33,561 bases of DNA from Rhodococcus aetherivorans. GTDB taxonomy: Bacteria > Actinomycetota > Actinomycetes > Mycobacteriales > Mycobacteriaceae. The stretch spans positions 1-33,561 of the forward strand of contig NZ_JAALEG010000071.1 in NCBI RefSeq assembly GCF_011058165.1. The letters are read 5' to 3'. Of this stretch, positions 24,953 to 33,561 are shown one piece after another; position 1 is the stretch's first letter, and every line of letters begins with the position of its first letter. The notes under the pieces are model-generated. The model ran no database searches and was not told where the DNA came from. It saw only the letters and a program-made list of their open reading frames with translations. The position numbers and the translations under genes are program-made.

Positions 24953-27900
24953 ATGTCCACCCCATTGCACTCTGCCTTGCTCGATGCGCTTTCGCAGCGC
25001 GTTGTCGTGGGAGACGGGGCGATGGGCACGATGTTGCAGGCCGCGGATCTGAGTCTGGACGACTTCCGCGGCCTCGAGGGGTGCAACGAGATTCTCAACG
25101 ACTCCCGGCCCGACGTCATCCGGGGGATCCACCGGGCGTACTTCGAGGCCGGGGCGGATGCCGTCTCCACCAACACCTTCGGCTGCAACCTGCCCAATCT
25201 CGCCGACTACGACATCGCCGATCGCATCCGTGACCTGTCCGAACGCGGCGCCCGCCTGGCCCGGGAGGTGGCCGACGAGATGGGTCCCGGCCCGGACGGC
25301 ATGGGCCGGTTCGTGCTCGGCTCGATGGGTCCGGGCACGAAGCTGCCCACCCTCGGTCACGCCCCGTTCGCCACGCTGCGCGACGCCTACACCGAGTCGG
25401 CGTTGGGCATGCTCGACGGCGGCGCCGACGCCATCCTCGTCGAAACCTGTCAGGATCTGCTGCAGGCGAAGGCCGCGATCGTCGGCAGCCGCCGCGCGAT
25501 GGAGCGGGCGGGCCGGCGCATCCCGATCGTCACCCACGTGACGATGGAGACGACCGGCACGATGCTGCTCGGCAGCGAGATCGGGGCGGCCCTGACGGCG
25601 CTCGAACCCCTGGGCATCGATCTGATCGGGCTGAACTGTGCGACCGGCCCGGAGGAGATGAGCGAGCACCTGCGGCATCTGTCCAAGCACGCCCGGTTGC
25701 CGGTGTCGGTGATGCCGAACGCGGGTCTGCCGGTGCTGGGAGCGAACGGCGCCGAGTACCCGTTGACGCCGGAAGAGCTGGCGGAGGCGCTGAGCGGATT
25801 CGTCGCCGAGTTCGGTCTGGCGCTGGTCGGCGGCTGCTGCGGCACCACCCCCGAGCACATCCGGCAGGTCGCCGAGGCGGTGCACGCGACCGAGCGCGCC
25901 GAGCGCGGCCCCCGGCCGGAGCCGGGCGTGTCGTCGCTGTACTCGGCGGTGCCGTTCGAGCAGGACTCGTCGATCCTGATGATCGGGGAGCGCACCAATT
26001 CGAACGGGTCGAAGGCGTTCCGGGAGGCGATGCTCGCCGGGGACCACCAGAAGTGCCTGGACATCGCGAAGGACCAGATCCGCGACGGCGCGCACCTGCT
26101 GGATCTGAACGTGGACTACGTGGGCCGCGACGGCGCCGTCGACATGGCGGACCTGGCGGGCCGGCTGGCGACGGCGTCGACGTTGCCGATCATGATCGAC
26201 TCGACGGAGCCGGACGTGATCCGGGCCGGCCTCGAGCATCTCGGGGGCCGGTGCGCGGTGAATTCGGTGAACTACGAGGACGGCGACGGCCCCGGTTCGC
26301 GGTTCGAGCGGATCATGGAGCACGTCGTCGAGCACGGCGCCGCGGTGGTGGCGTTGACCATCGACGAGGAGGGCCAGGCCCGCACCGCCGAGCACAAGGT
26401 GCGCATCGCCGAGCGGCTGATCGCGGATCTGACCGGCAGGTGGGGGCTCGGCGAGGAGGACATCATCGTCGACGCCCTGACGTTCCCGATCTCCACCGGT
26501 CAGGAGGAGGTCCGCCGGGACGCCATCGAGACGATCGAGGCGATCCGCGAGATCAAGCGGCGGCATCCGCGGGTGCACTTCACCCTGGGCATCTCGAACG
26601 TGTCGTTCGGCCTGAACCCCGCGGCGCGGCAGGTGCTGAACTCGGTGTTCCTGCACGAGTGTGTGCAGGCGGGGCTGGACACGGCGATCGTGCACGCGTC
26701 GAAGATCCTGCCGATGGCGCGGATCCCGGACGAGCAGCGCGAGACGGCGCTGGATCTGGTGTACGACCGGCGGCGCGAGGGCTACGACCCGCTGCAGAAG
26801 CTGATGGCGCTGTTCGAGGGGGTGTCGGCGGCGTCGTCGCGGGAGTCCCGCGCGCAGGAGCTGGCCGCGCTGCCGCTGTTCGAGCGGCTCGAGCGGCGGA
26901 TCGTCGACGGCGAGCGCAACGGGCTCGAGGCGGATCTGGACGAGGCGATGCAGACGACCCCACCGTTGGCGATCATCAACGACACGCTGCTGTCGGGGAT
27001 GAAGACGGTCGGGGAGCTGTTCGGCTCGGGGCAGATGCAGCTGCCGTTCGTGTTGCAGTCCGCCGAGGTGATGAAGGCGGCGGTCGCGCATCTCGAGCCG
27101 CACATGGAGTCCACCGGCGACGAGGGCAAGGGCCGGATCGTGCTGGCCACCGTCAAGGGCGACGTGCACGACATCGGCAAGAACCTCGTCGACATCATCT
27201 TGAGCAACAACGGCTACGAGGTGGTCAACCTCGGCATCAAGCAGCCGATCGCGACGATCCTGGACGCGGCGGTGGACAAGAACGCCGACGTGATCGGCAT
27301 GTCCGGGCTGTTGGTGAAGTCGACCGTGGTGATGAAGGAGAACCTCGAAGAGCTCAACCATCGCGGGGTGGCGGAGCGGTTCCCGGTGCTGCTCGGGGGT
27401 GCCGCGCTGACCCGCTCCTACGTGGAGAACGACCTGGCCGAGATCTACGAGGGTCAGGTGTCCTACGCGCGTGATGCGTTCGAGGGCCTGCATCTGATGG
27501 ACCGGGTCATGGCCGTCAAGCGCGGCGAGGGCCCGGCGGCGGACAGCCCGGAGGCGATCGCGGCGCGGGAGAAGGCCGCCGAGCGCAAGGCCCGGCACGA
27601 GCGGTCGCGGCGGATCGCGGAGAAGCGTAAGGCCGCCGAGACGCCGGTCGAGGTCCCGGAGCGCTCCGATGTGGCCGCCGACCTCGAGGTGCCCACCCCG
27701 CCGTTCTGGGGCACCCGGGTGGTCAAGGGGGTGGCGCTGGCCGACTACGCCGGCCTGATCGACGAGCGGGCGCTGTTCCTGGGGCAGTGGGGGCTGCGCG
27801 GGCAGCGCACCGGGGGCGGTCCCACCTACGAGGAGCTGGTGGAGACCGAGGGCCGGCCGCGGCTGCGGTACTGGCTGGACCGGCTGTCCACCGAGGGGAT

Positions 27901-28522
27901 CCTGGCGCACGCTGCGGTGGTGTACGGGTACTTCCCGGCGGTGTCGGAGGGCGACGACGTGGTGGTGCTGGCGGAGCCGCATCCGGATGCCGCCGAGCGC
28001 TACCGGTTCACGTATCCGCGGCAGCAGCGCGGCCGGTTCCTGTGCATCGCCGACTTCGTGCGGTCGCGGGCGGATGCGCGGGCCGAGGGGCAGGTGGACG
28101 TGCTGCCGTTCCAGCTGGTGACGATGGGGCAGCCGATCGCGGACTTCGCGAACGAGTTGTTCGCGTCGAACTCCTACCGGGACTATCTGGAGGTGCACGG
28201 CATCGGTGTGCAGCTGACCGAGGCGCTGGCCGAGTACTGGCACCGGCGGGTCCGGGAGGAGCTGGTGCTCGCCGGCGGCCACACCCTGGCCGAGGAGGAT
28301 CCGGCGGACGTGGCCGAGTTCTTCAAGCTCGGCTACCGCGGGGCGCGGTTCGCGTTCGGGTACGGGGCGTGCCCGAATCTCGAGGACCGCGTCAAGCTGG
28401 TCGAGCTGCTCGAACCGGGCCGGATCGGGGTGGAGCTGTCGGAGGAGCTGCAGCTGCATCCGGAGCAGTCCACCGACGCGTTCGTCCTGCATCACCCGGA
28501 GGCGAAGTACTTCAATGTCTAG
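24953..28522 (+). CDS. metH: Cobalamin-dependent methionine synthase MetH
   Basis: The 1189-residue MetH transfers a methyl group from methyltetrahydrofolate to homocysteine through cobalamin. The domains are complete: homocysteine-binding (1-320) with zinc ligands C229 (GLNCATG) and C295/C296 (GGCCGTTPEH); pterin-binding from about 343 (IGERTNSNGSKAF); cobalamin cap and binding domain with D737-x-H739-x-x-G742 (GDVHDIGKNLV); and the S-adenosylmethionine reactivation domain (about 900-1189) ending LHPEQSTDAFVLHHPEAKYF. The frame is open far upstream, but ATG 24953 starts the conserved sequence. It overlaps the HAD gene by eight bases and heads a compact plus-strand run. Confidence 0.97.
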   Translation: MSTPLHSALLDALSQRVVVGDGAMGTMLQAADLSLDDFRGLEGCNEILNDSRPDVIRGIHRAYFEAGADAVSTNTFGCNLPNLADYDIADRIRDLSERGARLAREVADEMGPGPDGMGRFVLGSMGPGTKLPTLGHAPFATLRDAYTESALGMLDGGADAILVETCQDLLQAKAAIVGSRRAMERAGRRIPIVTHVTMETTGTMLLGSEIGAALTALEPLGIDLIGLNCATGPEEMSEHLRHLSKHARLPVSVMPNAGLPVLGANGAEYPLTPEELAEALSGFVAEFGLALVGGCCGTTPEHIRQVAEAVHATERAERGPRPEPGVSSLYSAVPFEQDSSILMIGERTNSNGSKAFREAMLAGDHQKCLDIAKDQIRDGAHLLDLNVDYVGRDGAVDMADLAGRLATASTLPIMIDSTEPDVIRAGLEHLGGRCAVNSVNYEDGDGPGSRFERIMEHVVEHGAAVVALTIDEEGQARTAEHKVRIAERLIADLTGRWGLGEEDIIVDALTFPISTGQEEVRRDAIETIEAIREIKRRHPRVHFTLGISNVSFGLNPAARQVLNSVFLHECVQAGLDTAIVHASKILPMARIPDEQRETALDLVYDRRREGYDPLQKLMALFEGVSAASSRESRAQELAALPLFERLERRIVDGERNGLEADLDEAMQTTPPLAIINDTLLSGMKTVGELFGSGQMQLPFVLQSAEVMKAAVAHLEPHMESTGDEGKGRIVLATVKGDVHDIGKNLVDIILSNNGYEVVNLGIKQPIATILDAAVDKNADVIGMSGLLVKSTVVMKENLEELNHRGVAERFPVLLGGAALTRSYVENDLAEIYEGQVSYARDAFEGLHLMDRVMAVKRGEGPAADSPEAIAAREKAAERKARHERSRRIAEKRKAAETPVEVPERSDVAADLEVPTPPFWGTRVVKGVALADYAGLIDERALFLGQWGLRGQRTGGGPTYEELVETEGRPRLRYWLDRLSTEGILAHAAVVYGYFPAVSEGDDVVVLAEPHPDAAERYRFTYPRQQRGRFLCIADFVRSRADARAEGQVDVLPFQLVTMGQPIADFANELFASNSYRDYLEVHGIGVQLTEALAEYWHRRVREELVLAGGHTLAEEDPADVAEFFKLGYRGARFAFGYGACPNLEDRVKLVELLEPGRIGVELSEELQLHPEQSTDAFVLHHPEAKYFNV

Positions 28523-29204
28523 TGCGGTGACCACGTCGACGCTGCGGGCCGTCCTGTGGGACATGGACGGCACCCTGCTCGAATCGGAAACGCTGTGGGA
28601 CACCGGGATCCGGGAGCTGTCGCTGCGCCTGGGCGGGCCGATGACGGACGAGACACGGCGGGCGACGATCGGGGCGTCGAGCGCGTTCGCGTTGCGGACG
28701 GTGTTCGCGGCGCTGGATCTCGAACCGGATCCCGACGCCCTGGCCGCGGCGAAGGCGTGGCTGTACGGGCGCATGGGGGAGCTGTTCGCGCAGGGGCTGC
28801 CGTGGCGGCCCGGGGCGCGTCGGACGCTGGGGGCCGTGCGTGCCGCCGGGCTCGGGTCGGCGCTGGTCACCAACACCGACCGGACGTTGTGCGAGTTCGC
28901 CCTGGACACGCTCGGGCGTGAGCACTTCGACCATTCGGTGTGCGGCGACGAGGTGCCGGCCGGCAAGCCGGATCCGGCTCCGTACCTGCGGGCGGCGCAG
29001 CTGCTGGGGCTCGAGCCGGCGCAGTGCCTGGCGGTGGAGGACTCGCCCACCGGGGCGGCGGCGGCGGAGGCCGCGGGCTGCACGGTGCTGGTGGTGCCGT
29101 CGCTGACGGAGGTGCCGACCTCGCCGCGGCGGGTGTTCCGCGAGACCCTGGACGGGCTGACCGTCGCGGACCTGCACGCGCTGCACCTGCCGGGGGTGTG
29201 CTGA
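28515..29204 (+). CDS. HAD-superfamily phosphatase, beta-phosphoglucomutase/phosphatase-like
   Basis: The 229-residue hydrolase shows all HAD motifs: WDMDGT with nucleophile D16 and D18, VTNTD (118-122) as motif II, K151 in GKPDPAP as motif III, and VEDSPTG with D176 as motif IV. A helical cap inserted after motif I places it in subclass I. The substrate is probably a small phosphorylated metabolite, but cannot be named. In related actinomycetes a HAD gene often follows metH. The ATG overlaps the metH end by eight bases, and the stop is one base before trhO. Confidence 0.88.
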   Translation: MSSAVTTSTLRAVLWDMDGTLLESETLWDTGIRELSLRLGGPMTDETRRATIGASSAFALRTVFAALDLEPDPDALAAAKAWLYGRMGELFAQGLPWRPGARRTLGAVRAAGLGSALVTNTDRTLCEFALDTLGREHFDHSVCGDEVPAGKPDPAPYLRAAQLLGLEPAQCLAVEDSPTGAAAAEAAGCTVLVVPSLTEVPTSPRRVFRETLDGLTVADLHALHLPGVC

Positions 29205-29205
29205 G

Positions 29206-30066
29206 GTGGCGATCCCGAAGATCGTGTTGTTCTACCGGTTCACGCCGCTGGCCGATCCGGAGGCGATCCGCTTGTGGCAGCACACCCTGGCGGCGTCGAA
29301 CGATCTCACCGGTCGCATTGTGATCTCCGAGCACGGCATCAACGCCACCGTCGGGGGCGACATCGCCGACGTCAAGCGGTACGTGCGCGGCACCCGCGCG
29401 TACGCGCCGTTCGCCGACGCCGACATCAAGTGGTCGGACGGCACCGGGCGGGATTTTCCGCGCCTGTCGGTGCGGGTACGGCCGGAGATCGTGACCTTCG
29501 GGGCGCCGCACGAGCTGAAGGTCGACGAGCACGGGGTGGTCGGCGGTGGGGTGCACCTGTCGCCGCACGGGCTGCACGAGCTGATCGGCGAGCGCGGCGA
29601 CGAGGTGGTGTTCTTCGACGGGCGCAACGCGTTCGAGGCGGAGATCGGCCGGTTCCGCGGGGCGGTCGTGCCGGATGTGGGGACCACGCGCGAGTTCGTG
29701 TCGGTGCTCGACAGCGGCCGCTACGACCACCTCAAGTCACGTCCGGTGGTGACCTACTGCACGGGCGGGGTGCGCTGCGAGGTGCTGTCCGCGTTGATGC
29801 GCAACCGCGGGTTCGAGCAGGTGTATCAGCTCGACGGCGGCATCGTCCGGTACGGGGAGACGTTCGGCGACGACGGGCTGTGGGAGGGTTCGCTGTACGT
29901 CTTCGACGGCCGCACGAACGTCGAGTTCTCGGACGCGGCGGCGGTGTTGGGCCGGTGCACGCTGTGCCGGGCGCCGACCTCGCGCTACCGCAACCACCCG
30001 GACGTCAACGGCCGGGAGCTGAGCCTGGTGTGCGAGGCGTGCGTGCCGGACCCGGTCGGGCCCTGA
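29206..30066 (+). CDS. trhO: tRNA uridine(34) hydroxylase TrhO, rhodanese-fold
   Basis: The 286-residue protein is of the YceA/TrhO type, which uses oxygen to hydroxylate U34 of certain tRNAs at the first step of 5-methoxyuridine-type modification. The N-terminal domain has the family pattern [13 protein letters not shown], then [12 protein letters not shown]. The rhodanese domain has the active-site loop CTGGVRCE with C185. A C-terminal four-cysteine knuckle (CTLC and CEAC) is likely zinc-binding. The GTG start follows the HAD stop after one base. The pseudouridine synthase two bases downstream gives the pair an RNA-modification theme. Confidence 0.9.
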   Translation: MAIPKIVLFYRFTPLADPEAIRLWQHTLAASNDLTGRIVISEHGINATVGGDIADVKRYVRGTRAYAPFADADIKWSDGTGRDFPRLSVRVRPEIVTFGAPHELKVDEHGVVGGGVHLSPHGLHELIGERGDEVVFFDGRNAFEAEIGRFRGAVVPDVGTTREFVSVLDSGRYDHLKSRPVVTYCTGGVRCEVLSALMRNRGFEQVYQLDGGIVRYGETFGDDGLWEGSLYVFDGRTNVEFSDAAAVLGRCTLCRAPTSRYRNHPDVNGRELSLVCEACVPDPVGP

Positions 30067-30068
30067 CG

Positions 30069-30956
30069 GTGGCTGCGCCGCCGCTGCCGGTACGCGACGG
30101 TCTCGGCCCGGACCGGCTGCGGCTGCCCGTCACCGATCCCGCCCCCACGATCCTCGGGTTCCTGCGCGGCGCCGAGCCCGGCGAGGACTGGCACCGCCAC
30201 GTCGCGGCCGGTGAGCTCGTCGACGAGCACGGCCGGCCGGTGACCGCGCAGACCCGGTACCAGCCGGGCCGGTTCGTGTACTTCTACCGGGAGCCGCCGC
30301 CGGAGGTGCCGGTGCCGTTCCCGGTGACGGTCCTGCACCGCGACGAGGGGCTCCTCGTCGCGGACAAGCCGCACTTCCTGGCGACGATCCCGCGGGGCGC
30401 GCACATCCGGGAGACGGTGGTGGTGCGGCTGCGCCGGGAACTCGGGCTGCCGGACCTGGTTCCGGTGCACCGTCTGGACCGGATGACGGCGGGCGTGCTG
30501 CTGTGCACCACCGATCCGGGATTGCGGGGGCCGTACCAGCAGCTGTTCGAGCGGCAGCGGGTGCGCAAGGTGTACGAGGCGATCGCCCCGTACCGGCCGG
30601 GACTCGAGTTCCCCCGCACGGTGCGCAGCCGGATCCGTAAGCGGCACGGCGAGCTCACGGCCGTGGAGGAGCCCGGCGAGCCGAACTCCGAGACGCGGAT
30701 CGAGCTGCTCGACCGGCGCGGGGACCTGGCCCGGTACCGGCTGCATCCGCGGACCGGGCGCACCCATCAGCTGCGGCTGCACCTGAGCTCGCTGGGGGCG
30801 CCGATCGTCGGGGACAACTTCTATCCGCGGTTCCGGCGCCGCGCGCCGGACGATTTCTCGGATCCGCTGCGGTTGCTGGCGCGGACCGTCGAGTTCGACG
30901 ATCCGCGCACCGGGCGGCGCCGCCGGTTCGACAGCGGCCTCGCCCTCGAGTTCTGA
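30069..30956 (+). CDS. RluA-family pseudouridine synthase
   Basis: The 295-residue enzyme isomerises uridine to pseudouridine in rRNA or tRNA. The catalytic motif HRLDRMTAG contains D137. Other family marks are YEAIAPYRP after it, and HPRTGRTHQLRLHLSSLGAPIVGDNFY near the C-terminus (read in overlapping pieces). An N-terminal region of about 90 residues resembles a short S4-like or linker part. The RNA target cannot be told. GTG 30069 starts two bases after the trhO stop; the longer open frame upstream is a shadow of trhO. Confidence 0.88.
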   Translation: MAAPPLPVRDGLGPDRLRLPVTDPAPTILGFLRGAEPGEDWHRHVAAGELVDEHGRPVTAQTRYQPGRFVYFYREPPPEVPVPFPVTVLHRDEGLLVADKPHFLATIPRGAHIRETVVVRLRRELGLPDLVPVHRLDRMTAGVLLCTTDPGLRGPYQQLFERQRVRKVYEAIAPYRPGLEFPRTVRSRIRKRHGELTAVEEPGEPNSETRIELLDRRGDLARYRLHPRTGRTHQLRLHLSSLGAPIVGDNFYPRFRRRAPDDFSDPLRLLARTVEFDDPRTGRRRRFDSGLALEF

Positions 30957-31033
30957 CGGTCCGGGCCGGGCGCCCGGGGCGGTCGCGGCACTGGGTGCGG
31001 GAGCACGCCGCGGTCATGAAACAATGAACCCCC

Positions 31034-31297
31034 GTGAAGACCTTCGATTCCCTGTTCGCCGAGCTGTCCGAGCGTGCCGTCACCCGTCCCGAGGGGTCCG
31101 GCACCGTTGCCGCCCTGGACGCCGGCGTCCATGCACAGGGCAAGAAGGTGATCGAGGAGGCCGGCGAGGTGTGGATCGCCGCCGAGTACCAGAGCGACGA
31201 GCAGCTGGCGGAGGAGATTTCGCAGTTGCTGTACTGGGTGCAGGTGCTGATGGTCGGGCGGGGTCTGAAGCTCGAGGACGTCTACAAGCATCTGTGA
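31034..31297 (+). CDS. hisE: Phosphoribosyl-ATP pyrophosphatase HisE
   Basis: The 87-residue enzyme hydrolyses phosphoribosyl-ATP to phosphoribosyl-AMP, the second step of histidine synthesis. The all-alpha NTP-pyrophosphohydrolase motif is clear: [16 protein letters not shown] with the metal-binding glutamates, then [16 protein letters not shown]. Length is normal for a stand-alone HisE. The GTG start lies 77 bp after the pseudouridine synthase. The last codons and stop are inside the first unit of the 24-bp repeat, so the C-terminal KHL may have been set by the repeat. Confidence 0.95.
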   Translation: MKTFDSLFAELSERAVTRPEGSGTVAALDAGVHAQGKKVIEEAGEVWIAAEYQSDEQLAEEISQLLYWVQVLMVGRGLKLEDVYKHL

Positions 31298-31359
31298 CGG
31301 CTCGCCGTCGGGCATCTGTGACGGCTCGCCGTCGGGCATGTGTGACGGCTCGCCGTCGG
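31288..31359 (+). repeat. Three tandem 24-bp hairpin repeats between hisE and hisG
   Basis: Units at 31288-31311, 31312-31335 and 31336-31359 are identical except for one base in the third (GCATC becomes GCATG). Each reads GCATCTGTGACGG then CTCGCCGTCGG, and contains GACGGC and GCCGTC, which can fold into a small hairpin. The first unit covers the hisE stop. The array could act as an attenuating or RNA-stabilising element, or be a spreading interspersed repeat. Confidence 0.85.
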
Positions 31360-31447
31360 GCAGCCGCCCCGGGGCCGGCCGTCGTGCCCGCGAGACCTTC
31401 CGCCTGTTCCTTCCCTGCTCTTCGCACCGTTGCCGAAAGGACCGTCC
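31360..31447 (+). promoter_or_regulatory. hisG leader with ribosome site
   Basis: After the repeats, 88 bp lead to hisG. GAAAGGA at about 31435-31441 stands six bases before ATG 31448 and favours that start over the TTG at 31430. No histidine-codon leader peptide is seen. Confidence 0.4.
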
Positions 31448-32311
31448 ATGCTGCGCGTCGCAGTTCCGAACAAGGGCTCGCTGTCCGAGTCCGCCGCCGA
31501 AATCCTGCGCGAGGCCGGATACCGGCGCCGCACCGACTCGCGCGACCTGACCGTTATCGACCCGGTCAACGACGTCGAGTTCTTCTTCCTGCGCCCGAAG
31601 GACATCGCCATCTACGTCGGTTCCGGCGAGCTCGATCTGGGCATCACCGGCCGTGACCTGGCGCTGGATTCGGCGGCGCCGGTCACCGAGCGGCTCGCTC
31701 TGGGGTTCGGGTACTCCTCCTTCCGCTACGCGGCGCCGAAGGGCCGGGACTGGAAGATCGAGGACCTCGCCGGCCTGCGGATCGCGACGTCGTACCCCAA
31801 CCTGGTCCGCCGTGATCTGACGGCGCGGGGGATCGAGGCGACGGTCATCCGCCTCGACGGCGCGGTGGAGATCTCCATTCAGCTGGGGGTGGCCGACGCG
31901 ATCGCCGACGTCGTCGGCTCCGGCCGGACGCTGCGCCAGCACGATCTGGTGGCGTTCGGGGAGTCGCTGTGCGACTCGGAGGGCGTGCTGATCGAGCAGG
32001 AGGGCGCGAGCCGCGGCGATTCGGCGCGCAACCAGCTCGTCGCCCGCATCGAGGGCGTGGTGTTCGCGCAGCAGTACGTGATGCTCGACTACGACTGCCC
32101 CAAGCCGGTTCTCGACGAGGCGGTGCAGATCACTCCGGGTCTGGAGTCGCCGACGATCTCACCGCTCGCCGACGACTCGTCGGTGGCGGTGCGGGCGATG
32201 GTGCCGCGCAAGGGCCACAACGCGGTGATGGATCGGCTCGCCGAGATCGGGGCGCGGGCGATCCTGGCGACGGACATCCGGTCGTGCCGCGCGATGCGCG
32301 GCGCCGAGTAG
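31448..32311 (+). CDS. hisG: ATP phosphoribosyltransferase HisG, long form
   Basis: The 287-residue HisG makes the first, feedback-controlled step of histidine synthesis, joining ATP and PRPP. It starts [16 protein letters not shown], contains the domain II segment [13 protein letters not shown], and the PRPP-binding loop [16 protein letters not shown]-terminal regulatory ACT-like domain of about 75 residues ([20 protein letters not shown] onward) identifies the long form, which needs no HisZ. hisE precedes it by 150 bp rather than the few bases usual in mycobacteria, because of the repeat array. Confidence 0.96.
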   Translation: MLRVAVPNKGSLSESAAEILREAGYRRRTDSRDLTVIDPVNDVEFFFLRPKDIAIYVGSGELDLGITGRDLALDSAAPVTERLALGFGYSSFRYAAPKGRDWKIEDLAGLRIATSYPNLVRRDLTARGIEATVIRLDGAVEISIQLGVADAIADVVGSGRTLRQHDLVAFGESLCDSEGVLIEQEGASRGDSARNQLVARIEGVVFAQQYVMLDYDCPKPVLDEAVQITPGLESPTISPLADDSSVAVRAMVPRKGHNAVMDRLAEIGARAILATDIRSCRAMRGAE

Positions 32312-32327
32312 CCGCGGCCGAGCGTCC

Positions 32328-32341
32328 GGCGCGTCAGCGCC
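32328..32341. terminator. Weak hairpin between convergent hisG and lipase gene
   Basis: GGCGC (32328-32332) and GCGCC (32337-32341) flank GTCA. The loop holds the lipase stop. Only five pairs are perfect, so this is a tentative bidirectional terminator. Confidence 0.25.
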
Positions 32342-33518
32342 CGGGGCAGGTGCCGGGGGCGGCGATGCCGGCGAGACGCTGTTCGGTCCAGGTGAGTAGT
32401 TCGGGTACGAGCGGGGAGTCCTCGGCGACGAGCCCGAGGTGGTCCCGGCCGGGATAGCTGCGGTAGTCCAGGGCCCAGTTCTCGGCGCAGCGGTCGCGCA
32501 CGTAGCCGTCCTGCACGGCGGCGGTGACGAGGGAATCGGTGGCGCCCTGCGCGAGCAGGACGGGCACGGCCGTCGTGCCGGTGGGGACGTTCTCCGCGAG
32601 GCGGCGGCCGAGGGGTCCGGTGGTGGGGCCGGTGCGCAGCACGGACCGGTCGCGACTGAGCGAGAGTGCCGACAGGACCGAGACGTAGACGGCGGGTTCG
32701 GACAGGCACCTTGTCGCCATCTCGCGCACGAGGGTGCGGGCGGCGGGCCCGACGTAGGTGTCGCCGTCGACGTCGTCGTAGACCGCGGTGTAGGCGGCGA
32801 GGACGTACGAGGCGAACACGCTGCCGCCGGGAACGGTGTCGAGTCCGGTGGTCAGCGCGACAGTGTCGCTGGCGGGGGCCATCGCGGCGATCCCGGCGAC
32901 GGGTGTGTCCGGGGCGTAGGTGGGGGCGAGCAGCCCCGCCCACAGGGCCGCGTGCCCGCCCTGGGAGTGCCCCCAGACGACGGTGCGGTCGGCGAGGTCG
33001 AAGTGGTCGAGGTGGTGGGCCGCACGCACAGCGTCGAGCACCGAGCGTCCTTCGCCCTGCCCGATCAGGTACGGGTGCGGGCCTGCGGTGCCCAGGCCGA
33101 CGTAGTCGGTGGCCACCAGGGCCCAGCCGCGGTCGAGGAGCGCGGACGCGGCGGGCAGGGCGCCGGCGCCGAGCGGGTCGTCGAGGAGGGTGGGCGCACA
33201 GGGTTCGGCGAAACCGGTGGTCCCGTGGGCCCAGGCGATCACCGGTCGAGGTCCGGGCGGGGCGTTCTTCGCGACCACGACCAGGGCGCTGGCCACGGCG
33301 GGCTGGTCGTCGTCGCGGGTGGTGGTGTAGAGGATGCGCCAGGCCTCGGCGCCGTCGGGGACGGCGCGGGTGAACGGTTCGGCGCGCAGAAGCGCGCCGG
33401 GATGATCGGGCATCCGGTGCGGTGCGGTGTAGAACGCGTCGACGACGGGGGAGCCGGCGCGCAGGCGGACCGCCACGCCGGCTGCGGCGACGGCCACGAG
33501 CAGCGCGAGAACCGCCAC
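32334..33518 (-). CDS. Secreted lipase-family alpha/beta hydrolase (start probably beyond window)
   Basis: The 394 visible residues match the secretory-lipase (LIP) family, which hydrolyses esters or acylglycerols outside the cytoplasm. The nucleophile elbow is GHSQGG with S185. The probable acid is D328 (QGATDSLV) and the histidine H360 (GRDHLGLV). The oxyanion region is WAHGTTG near 96-102. The N-terminus is a hydrophobic helix (VLALLVAVAAAGVAV), consistent with a signal peptide or anchor. The frame stays open through the right edge, and the upstream codons read TPARYRRPAVAV, an ideal basic n-region for that helix. The true start is therefore likely outside the window and GTG 33518 is internal. 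Confidence 0.82.
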   Translation of the reverse strand: MAVLALLVAVAAAGVAVRLRAGSPVVDAFYTAPHRMPDHPGALLRAEPFTRAVPDGAEAWRILYTTTRDDDQPAVASALVVVAKNAPPGPRPVIAWAHGTTGFAEPCAPTLLDDPLGAGALPAASALLDRGWALVATDYVGLGTAGPHPYLIGQGEGRSVLDAVRAAHHLDHFDLADRTVVWGHSQGGHAALWAGLLAPTYAPDTPVAGIAAMAPASDTVALTTGLDTVPGGSVFASYVLAAYTAVYDDVDGDTYVGPAARTLVREMATRCLSEPAVYVSVLSALSLSRDRSVLRTGPTTGPLGRRLAENVPTGTTAVPVLLAQGATDSLVTAAVQDGYVRDRCAENWALDYRSYPGRDHLGLVAEDSPLVPELLTWTEQRLAGIAAPGTCPGR

Positions 33519-33561
33519 GGCCGGTCGCCGGTACCGGGCCGGGGTGCGGCGGGGCGCCGTC

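Noticed and set aside
24911-29083. A 1390-codon minus-strand frame opposite metH
   Set aside because: It is an antisense shadow of metH with biased composition and no recognisable domain.
31288-31359. CRISPR array
   Set aside because: The three 24-bp units are directly tandem with no unique spacers, and no cas genes are present.
1-33561. tRNA or rRNA genes
   Set aside because: No cloverleaf-like segments with a plausible acceptor stem and TTC-type arm were noticed by eye; a tRNAscan run would settle it.

Overview
The window is high-GC DNA (about 70% over most of its length) with many GTG starts, 4-base GTGA/ATGA stop-start overlaps and probable leaderless genes. This points to an actinomycete. 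The right half places metH back to back with a PAC2-family gene and carries hisE then hisG, a neighbourhood also found in mycobacteria. A Rhodococcus/Nocardiaceae-type chromosome fits best. This is inferred from gene content, not from a database match.

Left part, about 1-5.9 kb, is accessory and looks eroded. It holds a chimeric reading frame (GreA/GreB-C-like domain joined to half of a uracil-DNA-glycosylase-like domain), an orphan Lhr-type DEAD/DEAH helicase whose start overlaps the end of a lost upstream gene, a truncated and frameshifted replication-type winged-helix gene with iteron-like repeats inside it, a small basic zinc-ribbon protein, and about 0.7 kb with no gene but a strong inverted repeat.

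Middle part, about 5.9-14.1 kb, is a minus-strand Wadjet type III (JetABCD) cluster: jetA (DUF2397/TIGR02677), jetB (DUF2398/TIGR02678) and jetC (TIGR02680, SMC-like ATPase), coupled by GTGA overlaps. The nuclease gene jetD (DUF2399/TIGR02679), expected just after jetC, is absent from the window. The gene-less, rearranged stretch starts exactly there. A coiled-coil protein resembling plasmid KfrA lies upstream in the same orientation. As seen here, the set has its sensor/motor subunits but no cutter.

From 14.1 to 19 kb are an AT-rich island, a divergent pair (XRE-cupin regulator and CPYC-containing flavoprotein) sharing a 17-bp palindromic operator candidate, a tyrosine recombinase, and an AbiEi-like winged-helix protein with no toxin partner. 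The recombinase and AbiEi-like genes converge on one 14-bp palindrome that holds both stop codons.

From 19 kb to the end the content is housekeeping: a DUF4436 membrane protein; nirB-nirD (assimilatory nitrite reductase); an MFS transporter coupled to a PAC2-family protein; then metH, a HAD phosphatase, the tRNA hydroxylase trhO and an RluA-type pseudouridine synthase in one tight run; hisE and hisG, separated by an unusual triple 24-bp hairpin repeat; and a secreted lipase-family protein whose true start probably lies beyond the window.
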